DNA of 64,000 bases. It comes from Pseudomonas sp. W4I3. Lineage in GTDB: Bacteria > Pseudomonadota > Gammaproteobacteria > Pseudomonadales > Pseudomonadaceae. The notes under the pieces were generated by a model. That model was not told where the DNA came from. It saw only the letters and a program-made list of their open reading frames with translations, and ran no database searches. How positions within the stretch are numbered: the first letter of the stretch is position 1; each line of letters opens with the position of its first letter. A program made the position numbers and the translations under genes. Shown here in pieces: positions 47,566 to 56,463 of the stretch. The stretch spans positions 2,007,501 through 2,071,500 of the forward strand of contig NZ_JAUSXS010000001.1 in NCBI RefSeq assembly GCF_030816195.1, written 5' to 3'.

Positions 47566-49875
47566 ATGATTCGCACGCTGCCCGCTCTTTTTGCCCTGCT
47601 GTTCGCTGCGCCCTTGATGGCCGCGCCTGCCGGGCAACAAACCCTGTTCAACTTCGTCCGGCCCGCTGATGTGGTCAAAGTGGCGACCCAGGACGCCAGC
47701 CTGCCGCAATACAACGCCGAACAAACCCCCGAAGGCGAGGTGCTGCGCCGTATCACCTTCAACCCGGCGGCCGAGCCGAGCCTGGTGCTCAGCCCGCAGA
47801 CCGGCGTGTGGGACTGGTCGCAATCGGGCGCCATGAGCCTGCGTATCCAGAGCGCCATGAATTGGGCGTTGACCCTCTACGTCAAAGTACAAAGCGCCGA
47901 CGGCAAGACCCTGGTCAGCCGCATCGACCTGCCGGCCGGCCCGGCGCAGACCTTGCTCGTGCCGCTGCAAGCCAACTCGCCGCTGACCCAGGGCATGAAG
48001 GCCGGCCCGCCGATGCCGATGACTGTGGATGGCCAGCGTGTGCTGTTGGCCGCCAGCGGCGGGGAAATCGACCGCAACCAGGTGGTGTCGGTGACGCTGT
48101 CTATGATCAAACCGAATGCTGCCCAGAGCATCCTGCTGGAGCGCTTTGGCGTGCAAGACAGCGAGCCGGTGATCAAGGCGGCCTACAGCGAACTGGTGGA
48201 CGCTTACGGCCAGTCGACCCGTGCGCGCTGGCCGGAAAAGGTCAGCACCGACGAACAGCTCAAGGCCGCGGCGGCCAAGGAGCAGCAACAGCTGAAGGTG
48301 TGGCTTGCCGAGCGTGACAAGTCCTCGCTGGACCAGTACGGCGGCTGGAACAAAGGCCCGGCGTTCGACGCCAGCGGTTTCTTTCGCACTGAAAAGCGCG
48401 ACGGTCGCTGGTACCTGATCACGCCGGAAGGTCACCCGTTCTACTCGTTGGGAGTGAATACCGTGGCCCCGGACAACAGCCAAACCTACGTGGCCGGGCG
48501 CGAGTGGATGTTTGCCGCGTTGCCCAAGGCGGGTGAACCGTTCGATAAGTATTACGGCAGCGGCGATAACCGTACCGGCAACGGGGCGGGCGAGGGGCGC
48601 GGTTTTGGCGCGGGGCGTTGGTATGATTTCTATGGTGCCAACCTGCAGCGCACATACGGTAAGGAAACCGGCTCCGACGGAGTCGACCAGAAACGCTGGA
48701 TGACCCACACCCTCGACCGTTTGCAAGCCTGGGGCTTCAATACCGTCGGCAACTGGAGCGACCCTGACCTGGCCACGGCCGACCGCGTGCCCTACACCTT
48801 GCCGCTGTCGATTGTGGGTGATTACGCCAGCATCAGTACCGGCACCGACTGGTGGGGCGGCATGCCCGACCCGTTCGACCCACGGTTTGCCATGGCCACT
48901 GAACGCGCGGTGGCCATTGCCGCTCGCGATCACCGCGACGACCCGTGGCTGATCGGCTTCTTTGCCGACAACGAACTGGCCTGGGCCGGCCCAGGCGACG
49001 ACGCGAAATCCCGTTACGCCCTGGCCTACGGCACCCTGCGTATGACCACCGACGTACCGGCCAAGCGAGCCTTCCTCAAGCAACTGCGCGACAAGTACCG
49101 CAACGAGGAAGGGCTGTCGAAAGCCTGGGGTATCCAATTGGCGGGCTGGGAACTGATGGAAGACCCAGGTTTCGAGCCGCCGATGCCGAATCCCGAGCAC
49201 CCTGAAATTGAAGCCGACTTCAAATATTTCCAGAAGACCTTCGCCGACGCCTACTTCAAGACCATCTCCGACTCGCTCAAATGGCACGCGCCCAATCAGT
49301 TGCTGCTGGGTGGACGTTATGCGGTGAGCACCCCTGAAGCAGTGGCAGCCTGCGCACAGTATTGCGATGTGCTGAGCTTCAACATGTATACCCTCAAACC
49401 TCAGGACGGCTATGACTTTGCCGCCCTGCGCGCACTGGACAAACCGGTGCTGATCACCGAATTCAATTTCGGCTCGACCGACCGTGGCCCGTTCTGGGGC
49501 GGGGTGACGCAGTTGGCCACAGAAGAAGAACGGGGCGCGGCCTACGCTGCGTTCCTCAACCAAGCCATGGCGGAGCCATCGATTGTTGGCGTGCACTGGT
49601 TCCAGTACCTGGACCAGCCGGTGACCGGCCGCTTGCTGGACGGTGAAAACGGCCACTTTGGCCTCGTGGGCATTACCGATGTGCCGTTTCAGGGCTTCGT
49701 CGACAGCGTGCGTAAGAGCAATCTCGCGGCGGTCGACCAGCTCGGCAAGGCGGCGGAAAAAGCCAAGGCGGCCGGCGCGGCGCGTGAGAGCGAAGGTGGC
49801 CGAGCAGGCCAGGCAGGCAAAGGCGCGGGCCAGGGCGCCGGGCACGCGGGCGGGCACTCTGGAAATGGGCATTGA
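47566..49875 (+). CDS. Secreted GH50-like glycoside hydrolase (beta-agarase-like)
   Basis: ATG 47566 gives 769 residues with a signal peptide (cleavage about after PLMAA). An N-terminal beta-sandwich (about 30-240) precedes a TIM-barrel catalytic domain (about 280-720) of clan GH-A. The likely acid/base Glu is in FFADNELAWAG and the nucleophile Glu in VLITEFNFGS. The C-terminus is a low-complexity Gly/Ala/His/Lys tail (about 740-769). The substrate is not clear; agarase activity itself would be odd for a pseudomonad, so a related beta-galactan or exopolysaccharide is possible. Confidence 0.82.
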   Translation: MIRTLPALFALLFAAPLMAAPAGQQTLFNFVRPADVVKVATQDASLPQYNAEQTPEGEVLRRITFNPAAEPSLVLSPQTGVWDWSQSGAMSLRIQSAMNWALTLYVKVQSADGKTLVSRIDLPAGPAQTLLVPLQANSPLTQGMKAGPPMPMTVDGQRVLLAASGGEIDRNQVVSVTLSMIKPNAAQSILLERFGVQDSEPVIKAAYSELVDAYGQSTRARWPEKVSTDEQLKAAAAKEQQQLKVWLAERDKSSLDQYGGWNKGPAFDASGFFRTEKRDGRWYLITPEGHPFYSLGVNTVAPDNSQTYVAGREWMFAALPKAGEPFDKYYGSGDNRTGNGAGEGRGFGAGRWYDFYGANLQRTYGKETGSDGVDQKRWMTHTLDRLQAWGFNTVGNWSDPDLATADRVPYTLPLSIVGDYASISTGTDWWGGMPDPFDPRFAMATERAVAIAARDHRDDPWLIGFFADNELAWAGPGDDAKSRYALAYGTLRMTTDVPAKRAFLKQLRDKYRNEEGLSKAWGIQLAGWELMEDPGFEPPMPNPEHPEIEADFKYFQKTFADAYFKTISDSLKWHAPNQLLLGGRYAVSTPEAVAACAQYCDVLSFNMYTLKPQDGYDFAALRALDKPVLITEFNFGSTDRGPFWGGVTQLATEEERGAAYAAFLNQAMAEPSIVGVHWFQYLDQPVTGRLLDGENGHFGLVGITDVPFQGFVDSVRKSNLAAVDQLGKAAEKAKAAGAARESEGGRAGQAGKGAGQGAGHAGGHSGNGH

Positions 49876-49958
49876 TTCGTCGTTGACGGGTTCACAAACC
49901 CCCTAATGACTGGAACAATGTCGGCCACTTTTCATGATGTTTTTTTGAGGTCGCTCAG

Positions 49959-51104
49959 GTGCAGATTCAGGGTCATTACGAGCTCCAGTTCGAAGCGGTA
50001 CGTGAAGCCTTCGCCGCCTTGTTCGATGACCCTCAAGAGCGCGGTGCCGGGCTTTGTGTCCAGGTCGGCGGCGAGACGGTTGTCGACCTGTGGGCCGGCA
50101 CCGCCGACAAGGACGGCGCCGAAGCCTGGCACAGCGACACAATCGTCAATCTGTTCTCCTGCACCAAGACCTTTACGGCGGTCACTGCCCTGCAACTGGT
50201 GGCCGAGGGCAAGCTGAAGCTGGACGCGCCCGTGGCCGATTACTGGCCGGAATTCGCGGCGGCGGGCAAAGAGGCCATTACCCTGCGCCAGTTGCTCTGC
50301 CATCAGGCCGGGTTGCCGGCGATCCGCGAGATGCTGCCCACCGAAGCCTTGTACGACTGGCAATTGATGGTCAACACCCTGGCGGCCGAAGCGCCGTGGT
50401 GGACACCCGGCCAGGGCCATGGCTACGAGGCGATCACCTATGGCTGGCTGGTCGGTGAACTGCTGCGCCGTGCCGACGGGCGCGGGCCTGGAGAGTCGAT
50501 CGTGGCGCGGGTGGCGCGGCCGTTGGGGCTGGATTTCCACGTGGGCCTGGCGGATGAAGAGTTTTATCGTGTCGCCCATATAGCCCGCAGCAAAGGCAAT
50601 ATGGGCGATGCAGCGGCACAACGGTTACTTCAAGTAATGATGCGCGAACCCACGGCAATGACTACGCGTGCATTTGCCAATCCGCCGTCTATTCTGACCA
50701 GCACTAATAAACCCGAATGGCGGCGCATGCAGCAGCCAGCGGCAAATGGTCACGGTAATGCGCGCAGTCTGGCTGGGTTTTATAGCGGCTTATTGGACGG
50801 TAGTTTGCTGGAAAGCGACATGCTCGAACAATTGACGCGTGAACACAGTATCGGGCCGGATAAAACCTTATTGACCCAAACCCGTTTCGGCCTGGGTTGC
50901 ATGTTGGATCAACCTGAGTTGCCCAATGCTACCTTCGGCCTTGGCCCACGCGCGTTCGGGCATCCCGGAGCAGGTGGCTCGGTCGGGTTTGCCGACCCTG
51001 AACATGATGTAGCGTTCGGTTTTGTGACTAATACCTTGGGGCCCTATGTACTTATGGACCCACGGGCGCAGAAGTTGGTCGGAATATTGGCCGGTTGTCT
51101 ATAA
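49959..51104 (+). CDS. Beta-lactamase-fold serine hydrolase (EstB-like esterase)
   Basis: This 381-residue protein is a class C beta-lactamase relative of the esterase type. The GTG start follows GAGG. The nucleophile motif SxxK is SCTK (in NLFSCTKTFTAV), the Tyr of the second motif is in ITYGWLVG, and the third region is GHPGAGGSVGF. There is no signal peptide, so it is likely cytoplasmic, as for EstB-type esterases. Substrate unknown. Confidence 0.86.
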   Translation: MQIQGHYELQFEAVREAFAALFDDPQERGAGLCVQVGGETVVDLWAGTADKDGAEAWHSDTIVNLFSCTKTFTAVTALQLVAEGKLKLDAPVADYWPEFAAAGKEAITLRQLLCHQAGLPAIREMLPTEALYDWQLMVNTLAAEAPWWTPGQGHGYEAITYGWLVGELLRRADGRGPGESIVARVARPLGLDFHVGLADEEFYRVAHIARSKGNMGDAAAQRLLQVMMREPTAMTTRAFANPPSILTSTNKPEWRRMQQPAANGHGNARSLAGFYSGLLDGSLLESDMLEQLTREHSIGPDKTLLTQTRFGLGCMLDQPELPNATFGLGPRAFGHPGAGGSVGFADPEHDVAFGFVTNTLGPYVLMDPRAQKLVGILAGCL

Positions 51105-51246
51105 ACCCCTTGCTGTTTCACAATTTTTTGTTACAAAGACACGTATAAGAAGACGCTGAACGCAATGATGTAACTTCAATGTTCTTAAGCGTCGGTTTAA
51201 CGGGGCATCTGGCCCCCCTGGTTTTTTCTCATTTTGTGGATATCTC

Positions 51247-52374
51247 ATGTTATCGAACAAGTCCTTGGCACTGGCGCTGTGCCTCACTATTACGGGTTGT
51301 GCACAAACTCCACAGAATGATGCCGAAGGTGGGCATTGGTGGTCATTTGGATCAGACAAGGCTGCTACCAAGGACGCAGTGACCCAAAACGACGCCAAGC
51401 CGGACGCCAAGCCTGCTGCCGACGCCAAGCCTGCCGCACCCGTCGCCGCTGCTTCTGCTCCGGCAGCCAAGGCCGACACAGGCTCCAGCTGGTGGCCATT
51501 CTCCACCAAGAGCGCTGATGAAAAGGCCTCCGACGACAAGGCCGACCTGAAAGCAGACCTCAAGGCAGCCACTCCAGCGCCGACCGTGGCCAAGACCGAC
51601 ACTGAAGCCCATTGGTGGTGGCCGTTCGATACCAAGCCAAAGCCATTGGCCAAGGTCGACGTGACCAACGTGCAGATGCCTGATCCGAAAATCACCCAGG
51701 CCTGGTTGGACGATTACGAGCCGCGCCTGCGTGCCGCCATCAAGGACAGCAACCTGCAACTGGAGCGTCGTGACAACGTCCTGGTGGTGATCGCCCCGGT
51801 GGACGGTTCCTACAACCCGAAACGCCCGGCCATGCTGCTGCCGGTAACCCTGGGCCCATTCACTCGCGTTGCCAAGGCCGTTGAAGCGGATCCAAAGACC
51901 GCCGTACTGGTTCTGGGTCACGTTGATGCCACCGGTAGCGCTCCGGCCAGCCAAGCGTTGAGCAAGGAACGTGCGCAGTCGATTGCCTCGATTTTCAGCC
52001 TCAGCGGTTTGAAGCAGGATCGCCTGATGCTGCGGGGCATGGGCGACTTGATGCCACGTGCCGCCAACGACAGCGCTCCGGGCCGTGCGCTGAATCGTCG
52101 CATGGAAATCATGTTCACTCAGCGTACAACGATGTTGGCGCTGTTGAGCAAGTACAACTCGGGCAAGACCCCGCCTGTGGCTGAGATGGTTGCCGTGCAG
52201 GATGTTCCCGCACCGGCTCCTGCGGCAAAAGCGCCTGCGAAGAAAGCGCCAGCCAAGAAAGCCGCCGCCAAGCCAGCCGCTAAAAAGGCTGCGGCCAAAC
52301 CTGCGGCCAAGAAACCAGCTGCGGCCAAAGCCAAGGCGGCCGCACCGGCGAGTAACGACCAGGCGAAAAACTGA
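51247..52374 (+). CDS. OmpA-family lipoprotein with Trp-rich repeats and Lys/Ala/Pro tail
   Basis: The 375-residue product has a lipoprotein signal (CLTITGCAQ), then an N-terminal region with three Trp-rich motifs (HWWSFGSDK, SWWPFSTK, HWWWPFDTK) separated by Ala/Lys/Asp-rich linkers. An OmpA C-terminal-like peptidoglycan-binding domain follows (about 160-300; VLVLGHVDATGSAPASQALSKERAQ, GRALNRRMEIMF). The last 55 residues are AKKAPAKKAAAKPAAKK-type repeats, like the tail of AlgP or histone H1. The combination suggests an envelope anchor; its role is unknown. pdxH follows 27 bases downstream. Confidence 0.85.
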   Translation: MLSNKSLALALCLTITGCAQTPQNDAEGGHWWSFGSDKAATKDAVTQNDAKPDAKPAADAKPAAPVAAASAPAAKADTGSSWWPFSTKSADEKASDDKADLKADLKAATPAPTVAKTDTEAHWWWPFDTKPKPLAKVDVTNVQMPDPKITQAWLDDYEPRLRAAIKDSNLQLERRDNVLVVIAPVDGSYNPKRPAMLLPVTLGPFTRVAKAVEADPKTAVLVLGHVDATGSAPASQALSKERAQSIASIFSLSGLKQDRLMLRGMGDLMPRAANDSAPGRALNRRMEIMFTQRTTMLALLSKYNSGKTPPVAEMVAVQDVPAPAPAAKAPAKKAPAKKAAAKPAAKKAAAKPAAKKPAAAKAKAAAPASNDQAKN

Positions 52375-52401
52375 TCCGTTGAACCAGAAGGATAACGCCG
52401 C

Positions 52402-53049
52402 ATGACCCAGGCACTGGCCGATATGCGCCGTGACTACACACGGGACGGTTTGAGCGAGGCCCAGGCCCCGGACGAACCGTTTGCCTTGTTCCACCAATGG
52501 TTCGCCGATGCGGTGAAAACCGAGCCGGCACCGGTGGAGGCCAACGCCATGACCCTGGCCACGGTCGACCAGGACGGTCGGCCGCACTGTCGCATCCTGT
52601 TGCTCAAGGGCCTGGATGCGCAGGGCTTTACCTTCTTTACCAACTATCAGAGCGCCAAAGGTGAACAACTGGCGGCGCGCCCGTTCGCAGCAATGACCTT
52701 TTTCTGGCCGACCCTCGAGCGCCAGGTGCGCATTGAAGGGCGGGTGGTCAAGGTCACGCCTGAAGAGTCGGATGCTTATTATCAGGTGCGTCCTTTGGGC
52801 AGCCGTCTGGGTGCCTGGGCGTCGCCGCAGAGCCAGGTCATTCGTGATCGCGAAGAACTGCAGGCACTGCTCAAGGCAACCGAAGAGCGTTTCAGCGATA
52901 CCCAACCCGATTGCCCCGAGCATTGGGGAGGCTATCGTTTGTTGCCCGAGCGCATCGAGTTCTGGCAGGGCCGCGCCAGCCGCCTGCATGATCGCCTCAA
53001 CTATCGCCTGCAAGCGGGCCAATGGACGCGCGAGCGTCTTGCGCCCTGA
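52402..53049 (+). CDS. pdxH: Pyridoxamine/pyridoxine 5'-phosphate oxidase
   Basis: PdxH makes pyridoxal 5'-phosphate using FMN. The 215-residue protein has the conserved segments [53 protein letters not shown] and the C-terminal [12 protein letters not shown]. Length is standard. A clear terminator lies 40 bases after the stop. Confidence 0.97.
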   Translation: MTQALADMRRDYTRDGLSEAQAPDEPFALFHQWFADAVKTEPAPVEANAMTLATVDQDGRPHCRILLLKGLDAQGFTFFTNYQSAKGEQLAARPFAAMTFFWPTLERQVRIEGRVVKVTPEESDAYYQVRPLGSRLGAWASPQSQVIRDREELQALLKATEERFSDTQPDCPEHWGGYRLLPERIEFWQGRASRLHDRLNYRLQAGQWTRERLAP

Positions 53050-53088
53050 GCGTTTCCTTTCGTCATCTCAGCTGAATCATGCCCTTCG

Positions 53089-53124
53089 CGCCGAAGTCTC
53101 TATGCAAGAGATTTCGGCGTTTTC
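53089..53124 (+). terminator. Terminator after pdxH
   Basis: CGCCGAAGTCTCT (53089-53101) pairs with AGAGATTTCGGCG (53107-53119) with one G-T wobble and loop ATGCA, followed by TTTT. This is a strong rho-independent terminator shape. Confidence 0.72.
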
Positions 53125-53305
53125 GGCTATATGGCTACACTGATCAAGCACGCTATGGCATGGTTCGGTTTAGCTACCGCTCGTCGATTTTTGTGGTGCC
53201 GACAGCCTGTACTCAGGCTGAATGAAAGCACTTTTCTGCCTGGCTCGCCGTGACAGGCGCCAAGCTGCAGCGTTTAATGAATACCTGTCCTTTGGAGTTG
53301 ATGCT

Positions 53306-53770
53306 ATGCGTAAGTCCGTTTTACTAGTTGCCTGCTTTACCACCCTGTCATTGCTGTTGGGTGGCTGCGCCTCGAGTCTGACCGGCGACTCGTACTCCCG
53401 TGACGAGGCGCGTCGCGTACAGACCGTCCGCATGGGTACCATCGAATCCCTGCGCCCGGTCAAGATCGAAGGCACCAAAACCCCAATCGGCGGTGCTGCA
53501 GGTGCAGTCATCGGCGGCGTTGGCGGCAGCGCCATCGGCGGCGGCCGTGGCAGCATCGTTACCGCTGTGATCGGCGCGGTAGCCGGCGGCCTGCTGGGCT
53601 CGGCCACTGAAGAAGGCCTGACCCGCACCCAGGGCGTGGAAATCACCGTTCGTGAAGACGACGGCAGCATGCGTGCTTATGTGCAAGCCGTGCAGGAAAA
53701 TGAAATTTTCCGCATTGGCGACCGCGTGCGCATCATGACGGTGGACGGTACCAGCCGCGTTACTCGCTGA
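53306..53770 (+). CDS. Glycine-zipper outer membrane lipoprotein (SlyB/Pcp-like)
   Basis: ATG 53306 follows GGAG and gives 154 residues; the longer open frame is not a signal peptide. The lipobox is in LLLGGCAS. A glycine-zipper 2TM segment (GAAGAVIGGVGGSAIGGG, then GAVAGGLLG) is followed by a small C-terminal beta domain (VEITVREDDGSMRAYVQ). SlyB is known to form lipoprotein rings around outer membrane proteins under stress in enterobacteria; here that role is by family. Confidence 0.9.
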   Translation: MRKSVLLVACFTTLSLLLGGCASSLTGDSYSRDEARRVQTVRMGTIESLRPVKIEGTKTPIGGAAGAVIGGVGGSAIGGGRGSIVTAVIGAVAGGLLGSATEEGLTRTQGVEITVREDDGSMRAYVQAVQENEIFRIGDRVRIMTVDGTSRVTR

Positions 53771-53791
53771 CGGCGTAGGCAACGGGCGAAG

Positions 53792-53830
53792 AAAAACCCC
53801 AACCGGGTAACCGGTTGGGGTTTTTTGTTT
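53792..53830. terminator. Bidirectional terminator between slyB-like gene and nhaA
   Basis: CCCCAACCGG (53797-53806) and CCGGTTGGGG (53811-53820) form a perfect 10-bp stem with a GTAA loop, flanked by five A on the left and six T on the right. It serves both convergent genes. Confidence 0.88.
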
Positions 53831-53845
53831 TAGTGGTGCAGCAAC

Positions 53846-55030
53846 TCAGGAGGGTTGAACGGACTTGCGACTCGCCATCGCCGTCACTGCGTAACCAATA
53901 AACGCCGCCACTATCGAACCGGTCAGAATCCCCATCCGATCCTCGCCCGCAAATTCGCTGGCTCCTGGCACGAATGCCAGTGAGCCGACAAACAGGCTCA
54001 TGGTAAAGCCGATCCCACACAGAATGGCCACGCCCAGCACCTGGCCCCAGTTCGCACCGCTGGGCAACGAGGCGATGCCCGTCTTGATGGCCAGCCAGGT
54101 AAGGCCGAACACACCGACGGTCTTGCCGATCAACAGGCCGGCGGCGATGCCCATGGGCACGTGGTGGGTAAAACTTTCGAGGCTGACGCCGGTGAGGGAC
54201 ACCCCGGCGTTGGCAAACGCGAAGAGCGGCAGGATAGCGTAGGCCACCCACGGGTGCAGGGCATGTTCCAGGGTCAGCAGGGGCGAGGTTTCGGCATTCT
54301 TGGTGCGCAACGGAATGCAGAACGCCAGGGTCACCCCGGCCAGGGTGGCATGGACGCCGCTCTTGAGTACGCACACCCACAGGATCAGGCCGATGATCAT
54401 GTACGGTCCGAGCTTGACCACACCCAGGCGGTTCATCGCAATCAAGGCGATCAAACACGCCGCCGCGCCCGCCAGCGAAGCGCCGGACAGGTCGGCGGAG
54501 TAGAACAGCGCGATGACGATGATGGCACCGAGGTCGTCGATGATTGCCAGGGTCATCAGGAACAGCTTCAGCGACACCGGCACGCGTTTGCCCAGCAGCG
54601 CCAGGACGCCCAGCGCAAAAGCGATATCCGTGGCCATCGGGATTGCCCAACCGGCGAGGGCTGCCGGGTTGTCCTTGTTCAGCGCCCAGTAGATGAGCGC
54701 CGGTACGACCATGCCGCCGATCGCCGCTGCGCCGGGAAGGACCACCTGCGACGGTTTGGACAAGTGGCCATCGAGCAGCTCGCGTTTGACCTCAAGACCG
54801 ATCAGCAGGAAGAACAGGGCCATCAGCCCGTCGTTGATCCACAGCAAGGCCGGCTTGGCGATCTGCAGCGCGCCCACCTGCGCCACCACGGGCGTGTCGA
54901 GGAAGGCGCCGTACAGGTGTGACAACGGTGAATTGTTGATAATCAGTGCCAAGGCGGCAGCGGCGATCAGCAACAGGCCGCTGGCGGCTTCCAGCTGGAA
55001 GAAACGGGTGAAAGTGCTACGCAGAGGCAC
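53846..55030 (-). CDS. nhaA: Na+/H+ antiporter NhaA
   Basis: NhaA exchanges sodium for protons at the inner membrane and supports growth at alkaline pH and high sodium. The 394-residue protein is built of about twelve membrane helices. The paired aspartates of the transport site are in [10 protein letters not shown], and [13 protein letters not shown] precedes them. The start is [21 protein letters not shown]. Regulation by a NhaR-like factor is not seen here. Confidence 0.96.
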   Translation of the reverse strand: MPLRSTFTRFFQLEAASGLLLIAAAALALIINNSPLSHLYGAFLDTPVVAQVGALQIAKPALLWINDGLMALFFLLIGLEVKRELLDGHLSKPSQVVLPGAAAIGGMVVPALIYWALNKDNPAALAGWAIPMATDIAFALGVLALLGKRVPVSLKLFLMTLAIIDDLGAIIVIALFYSADLSGASLAGAAACLIALIAMNRLGVVKLGPYMIIGLILWVCVLKSGVHATLAGVTLAFCIPLRTKNAETSPLLTLEHALHPWVAYAILPLFAFANAGVSLTGVSLESFTHHVPMGIAAGLLIGKTVGVFGLTWLAIKTGIASLPSGANWGQVLGVAILCGIGFTMSLFVGSLAFVPGASEFAGEDRMGILTGSIVAAFIGYAVTAMASRKSVQPS

Positions 55031-55099
55031 GGGATGCTCTCCAATCGAGGTTCAATAGATGGGTACCCTAACCCGTACCGTTAGTTGTTAAAACAAAAG

Positions 55100-55120
55100 T
55101 TATATTCTTATTTGTTATAA
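55100..55120. promoter_or_regulatory. AT-rich dyad in the nhaA-cysteine synthase-like intergenic region
   Basis: TTATA (55100-55104) and TATAA (55116-55120) form a dyad with an 11-base centre inside an AT-rich tract unlike the GC-rich surroundings; GTTATA also occurs twice as a direct repeat (55099 and 55114). The spacing matches LysR-type operators; a CysB-type site would fit the sulfur-related gene downstream, but this is a guess. Confidence 0.28.
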
Positions 55121-55246
55121 GCGTACGGCGCAGCTTGTGGTGCGTCTAAGCCTAGCAATTGTGTGACCAATTGAGTCGTCACTGTATCTGTGTGCAGTGT
55201 AGGAAACCCCCTAATATCGCGCTGAAATTCTTAGAGAAGCCACCTC

Positions 55247-56341
55247 ATGAGCGACCACCGTCCCTGGGCCCGCGAAGCCATTCGCATCATTGAAGCGGAT
55301 TTCCAGCGCAGCGCTGACACCCATCTGATCCCTTTGCCGTTGCCGGGCTTGCCGGGTATCGAGCTGTATTTCAAGGATGAGTCCAGTCACCCGACCGGCA
55401 GCCTGAAACATCGGCTGGCGCGCTCGCTGTTCCTGTACGCGCTGTGCAATGGCTGGCTGAAGCCCGGTGCACCGGTGATCGAAGCGTCCAGCGGTTCGAC
55501 GGCGATCTCCGAGGCCTATTTCGCGCGCCTGCTCGGCCTGCCGTTTATTGCCGTGATGCCCGCCACCACTTCCCAGGAAAAGATCGCCCAAATCGCCTTT
55601 TATGGCGGCAAGAGCCATCTGGTGCAGGACCCCACGCAGATCTACGCCGAATCCGAACGTCTGGCACAGGAAAGCGGCGGTCACTTCATGGACCAGTTCA
55701 CCTACGCCGAGCGCGCCACCGACTGGCGCGCGAACAACAACATCGCCGAGTCGATCTTCCAGCAGTTGCGCTTCGAGCAACACCCGGAGCCGAGCTGGTT
55801 GATTTCCAGCCCCGGAACCGGCGGCACTACCGCGACCCTGGGGCGCTATGTGCGCTATCGCCAGCATTGCACCCGCGTGTTGTGTGCCGACGCCGAACGT
55901 TCGGTATTTTTCGATTATTACCTGAGCGGCGACGCCAGCCTGCGCCTGGACTGCGGCTCGCGGATTGAAGGAATTGGCCGGCCACGGGTGGAAGCCTCGT
56001 TTTTGCCGACTGTGATCGATGCGATGGTCAAGGTGCCGGATGCGCTGTCGTTGGCGGCGATGCATTATCTGGCCGAGCGGTTAGGGCGGCGAGTGGGCGG
56101 TTCCAGCGGGACGAACCTGATCGGTGCCCTGGTGGCGGCGCACCAGATGAAAGCGGCGGGGGAGTCGGGGTCGATCGTGGCGATCTTGTGTGATGGGGGC
56201 GAGCGCTATGCCACCACTTACTATGATCAAGCATGGCTGGCGGGGCAGGGCTATGCGTTGGAGGGCCTGATCGCCGCGGTCGCAGCAAGTGTCGAACGCG
56301 GCGATGCGCTACCCGGCACTGTCTTGCGCGCCAATATCTGA
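55247..56341 (+). CDS. PLP-dependent cysteine synthase-like enzyme (CDS1/CdsH-type)
   Basis: This 364-residue PLP enzyme belongs to the fold-type II cysteine synthase/cystathionine beta-synthase group. The PLP lysine is in [16 protein letters not shown], and the substrate loop is [10 protein letters not shown]; the cofactor-phosphate loop [10 protein letters not shown] also fits. The [10 protein letters not shown] form, in place of the PTGSFKDR of classical synthases, is seen in L-cysteine desulfhydrase types (fungal CDS1, bacterial CdsH), so cysteine breakdown to sulfide, pyruvate and ammonia is the likely role. A pure synthase role cannot be excluded. Confidence 0.82.
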   Translation: MSDHRPWAREAIRIIEADFQRSADTHLIPLPLPGLPGIELYFKDESSHPTGSLKHRLARSLFLYALCNGWLKPGAPVIEASSGSTAISEAYFARLLGLPFIAVMPATTSQEKIAQIAFYGGKSHLVQDPTQIYAESERLAQESGGHFMDQFTYAERATDWRANNNIAESIFQQLRFEQHPEPSWLISSPGTGGTTATLGRYVRYRQHCTRVLCADAERSVFFDYYLSGDASLRLDCGSRIEGIGRPRVEASFLPTVIDAMVKVPDALSLAAMHYLAERLGRRVGGSSGTNLIGALVAAHQMKAAGESGSIVAILCDGGERYATTYYDQAWLAGQGYALEGLIAAVAASVERGDALPGTVLRANI

Positions 56342-56356
56342 TACACCGCAAACCAA

Positions 56357-56447
56357 ATGTGGGAGGGGGCTTGCCCCCGATTGTGGTGTATCAGTCAAAG
56401 ATGCTCCGACTGAACGACTGCTATCGGGGGCAAGCCCCCTCCCACAT
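56357..56447. repeat. REPIN (GI-type, CCCCCGAT variant)
   Basis: Both arms carry the variant inner sequence (GCTTGCCCCCGAT and ATCGGGGGCAAGC), so the stem is longer and better matched than in the copy after accA. It lies between two convergent genes. Confidence 0.9.
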
Positions 56448-56463
56448 GTGTACAGCGGCGTTC

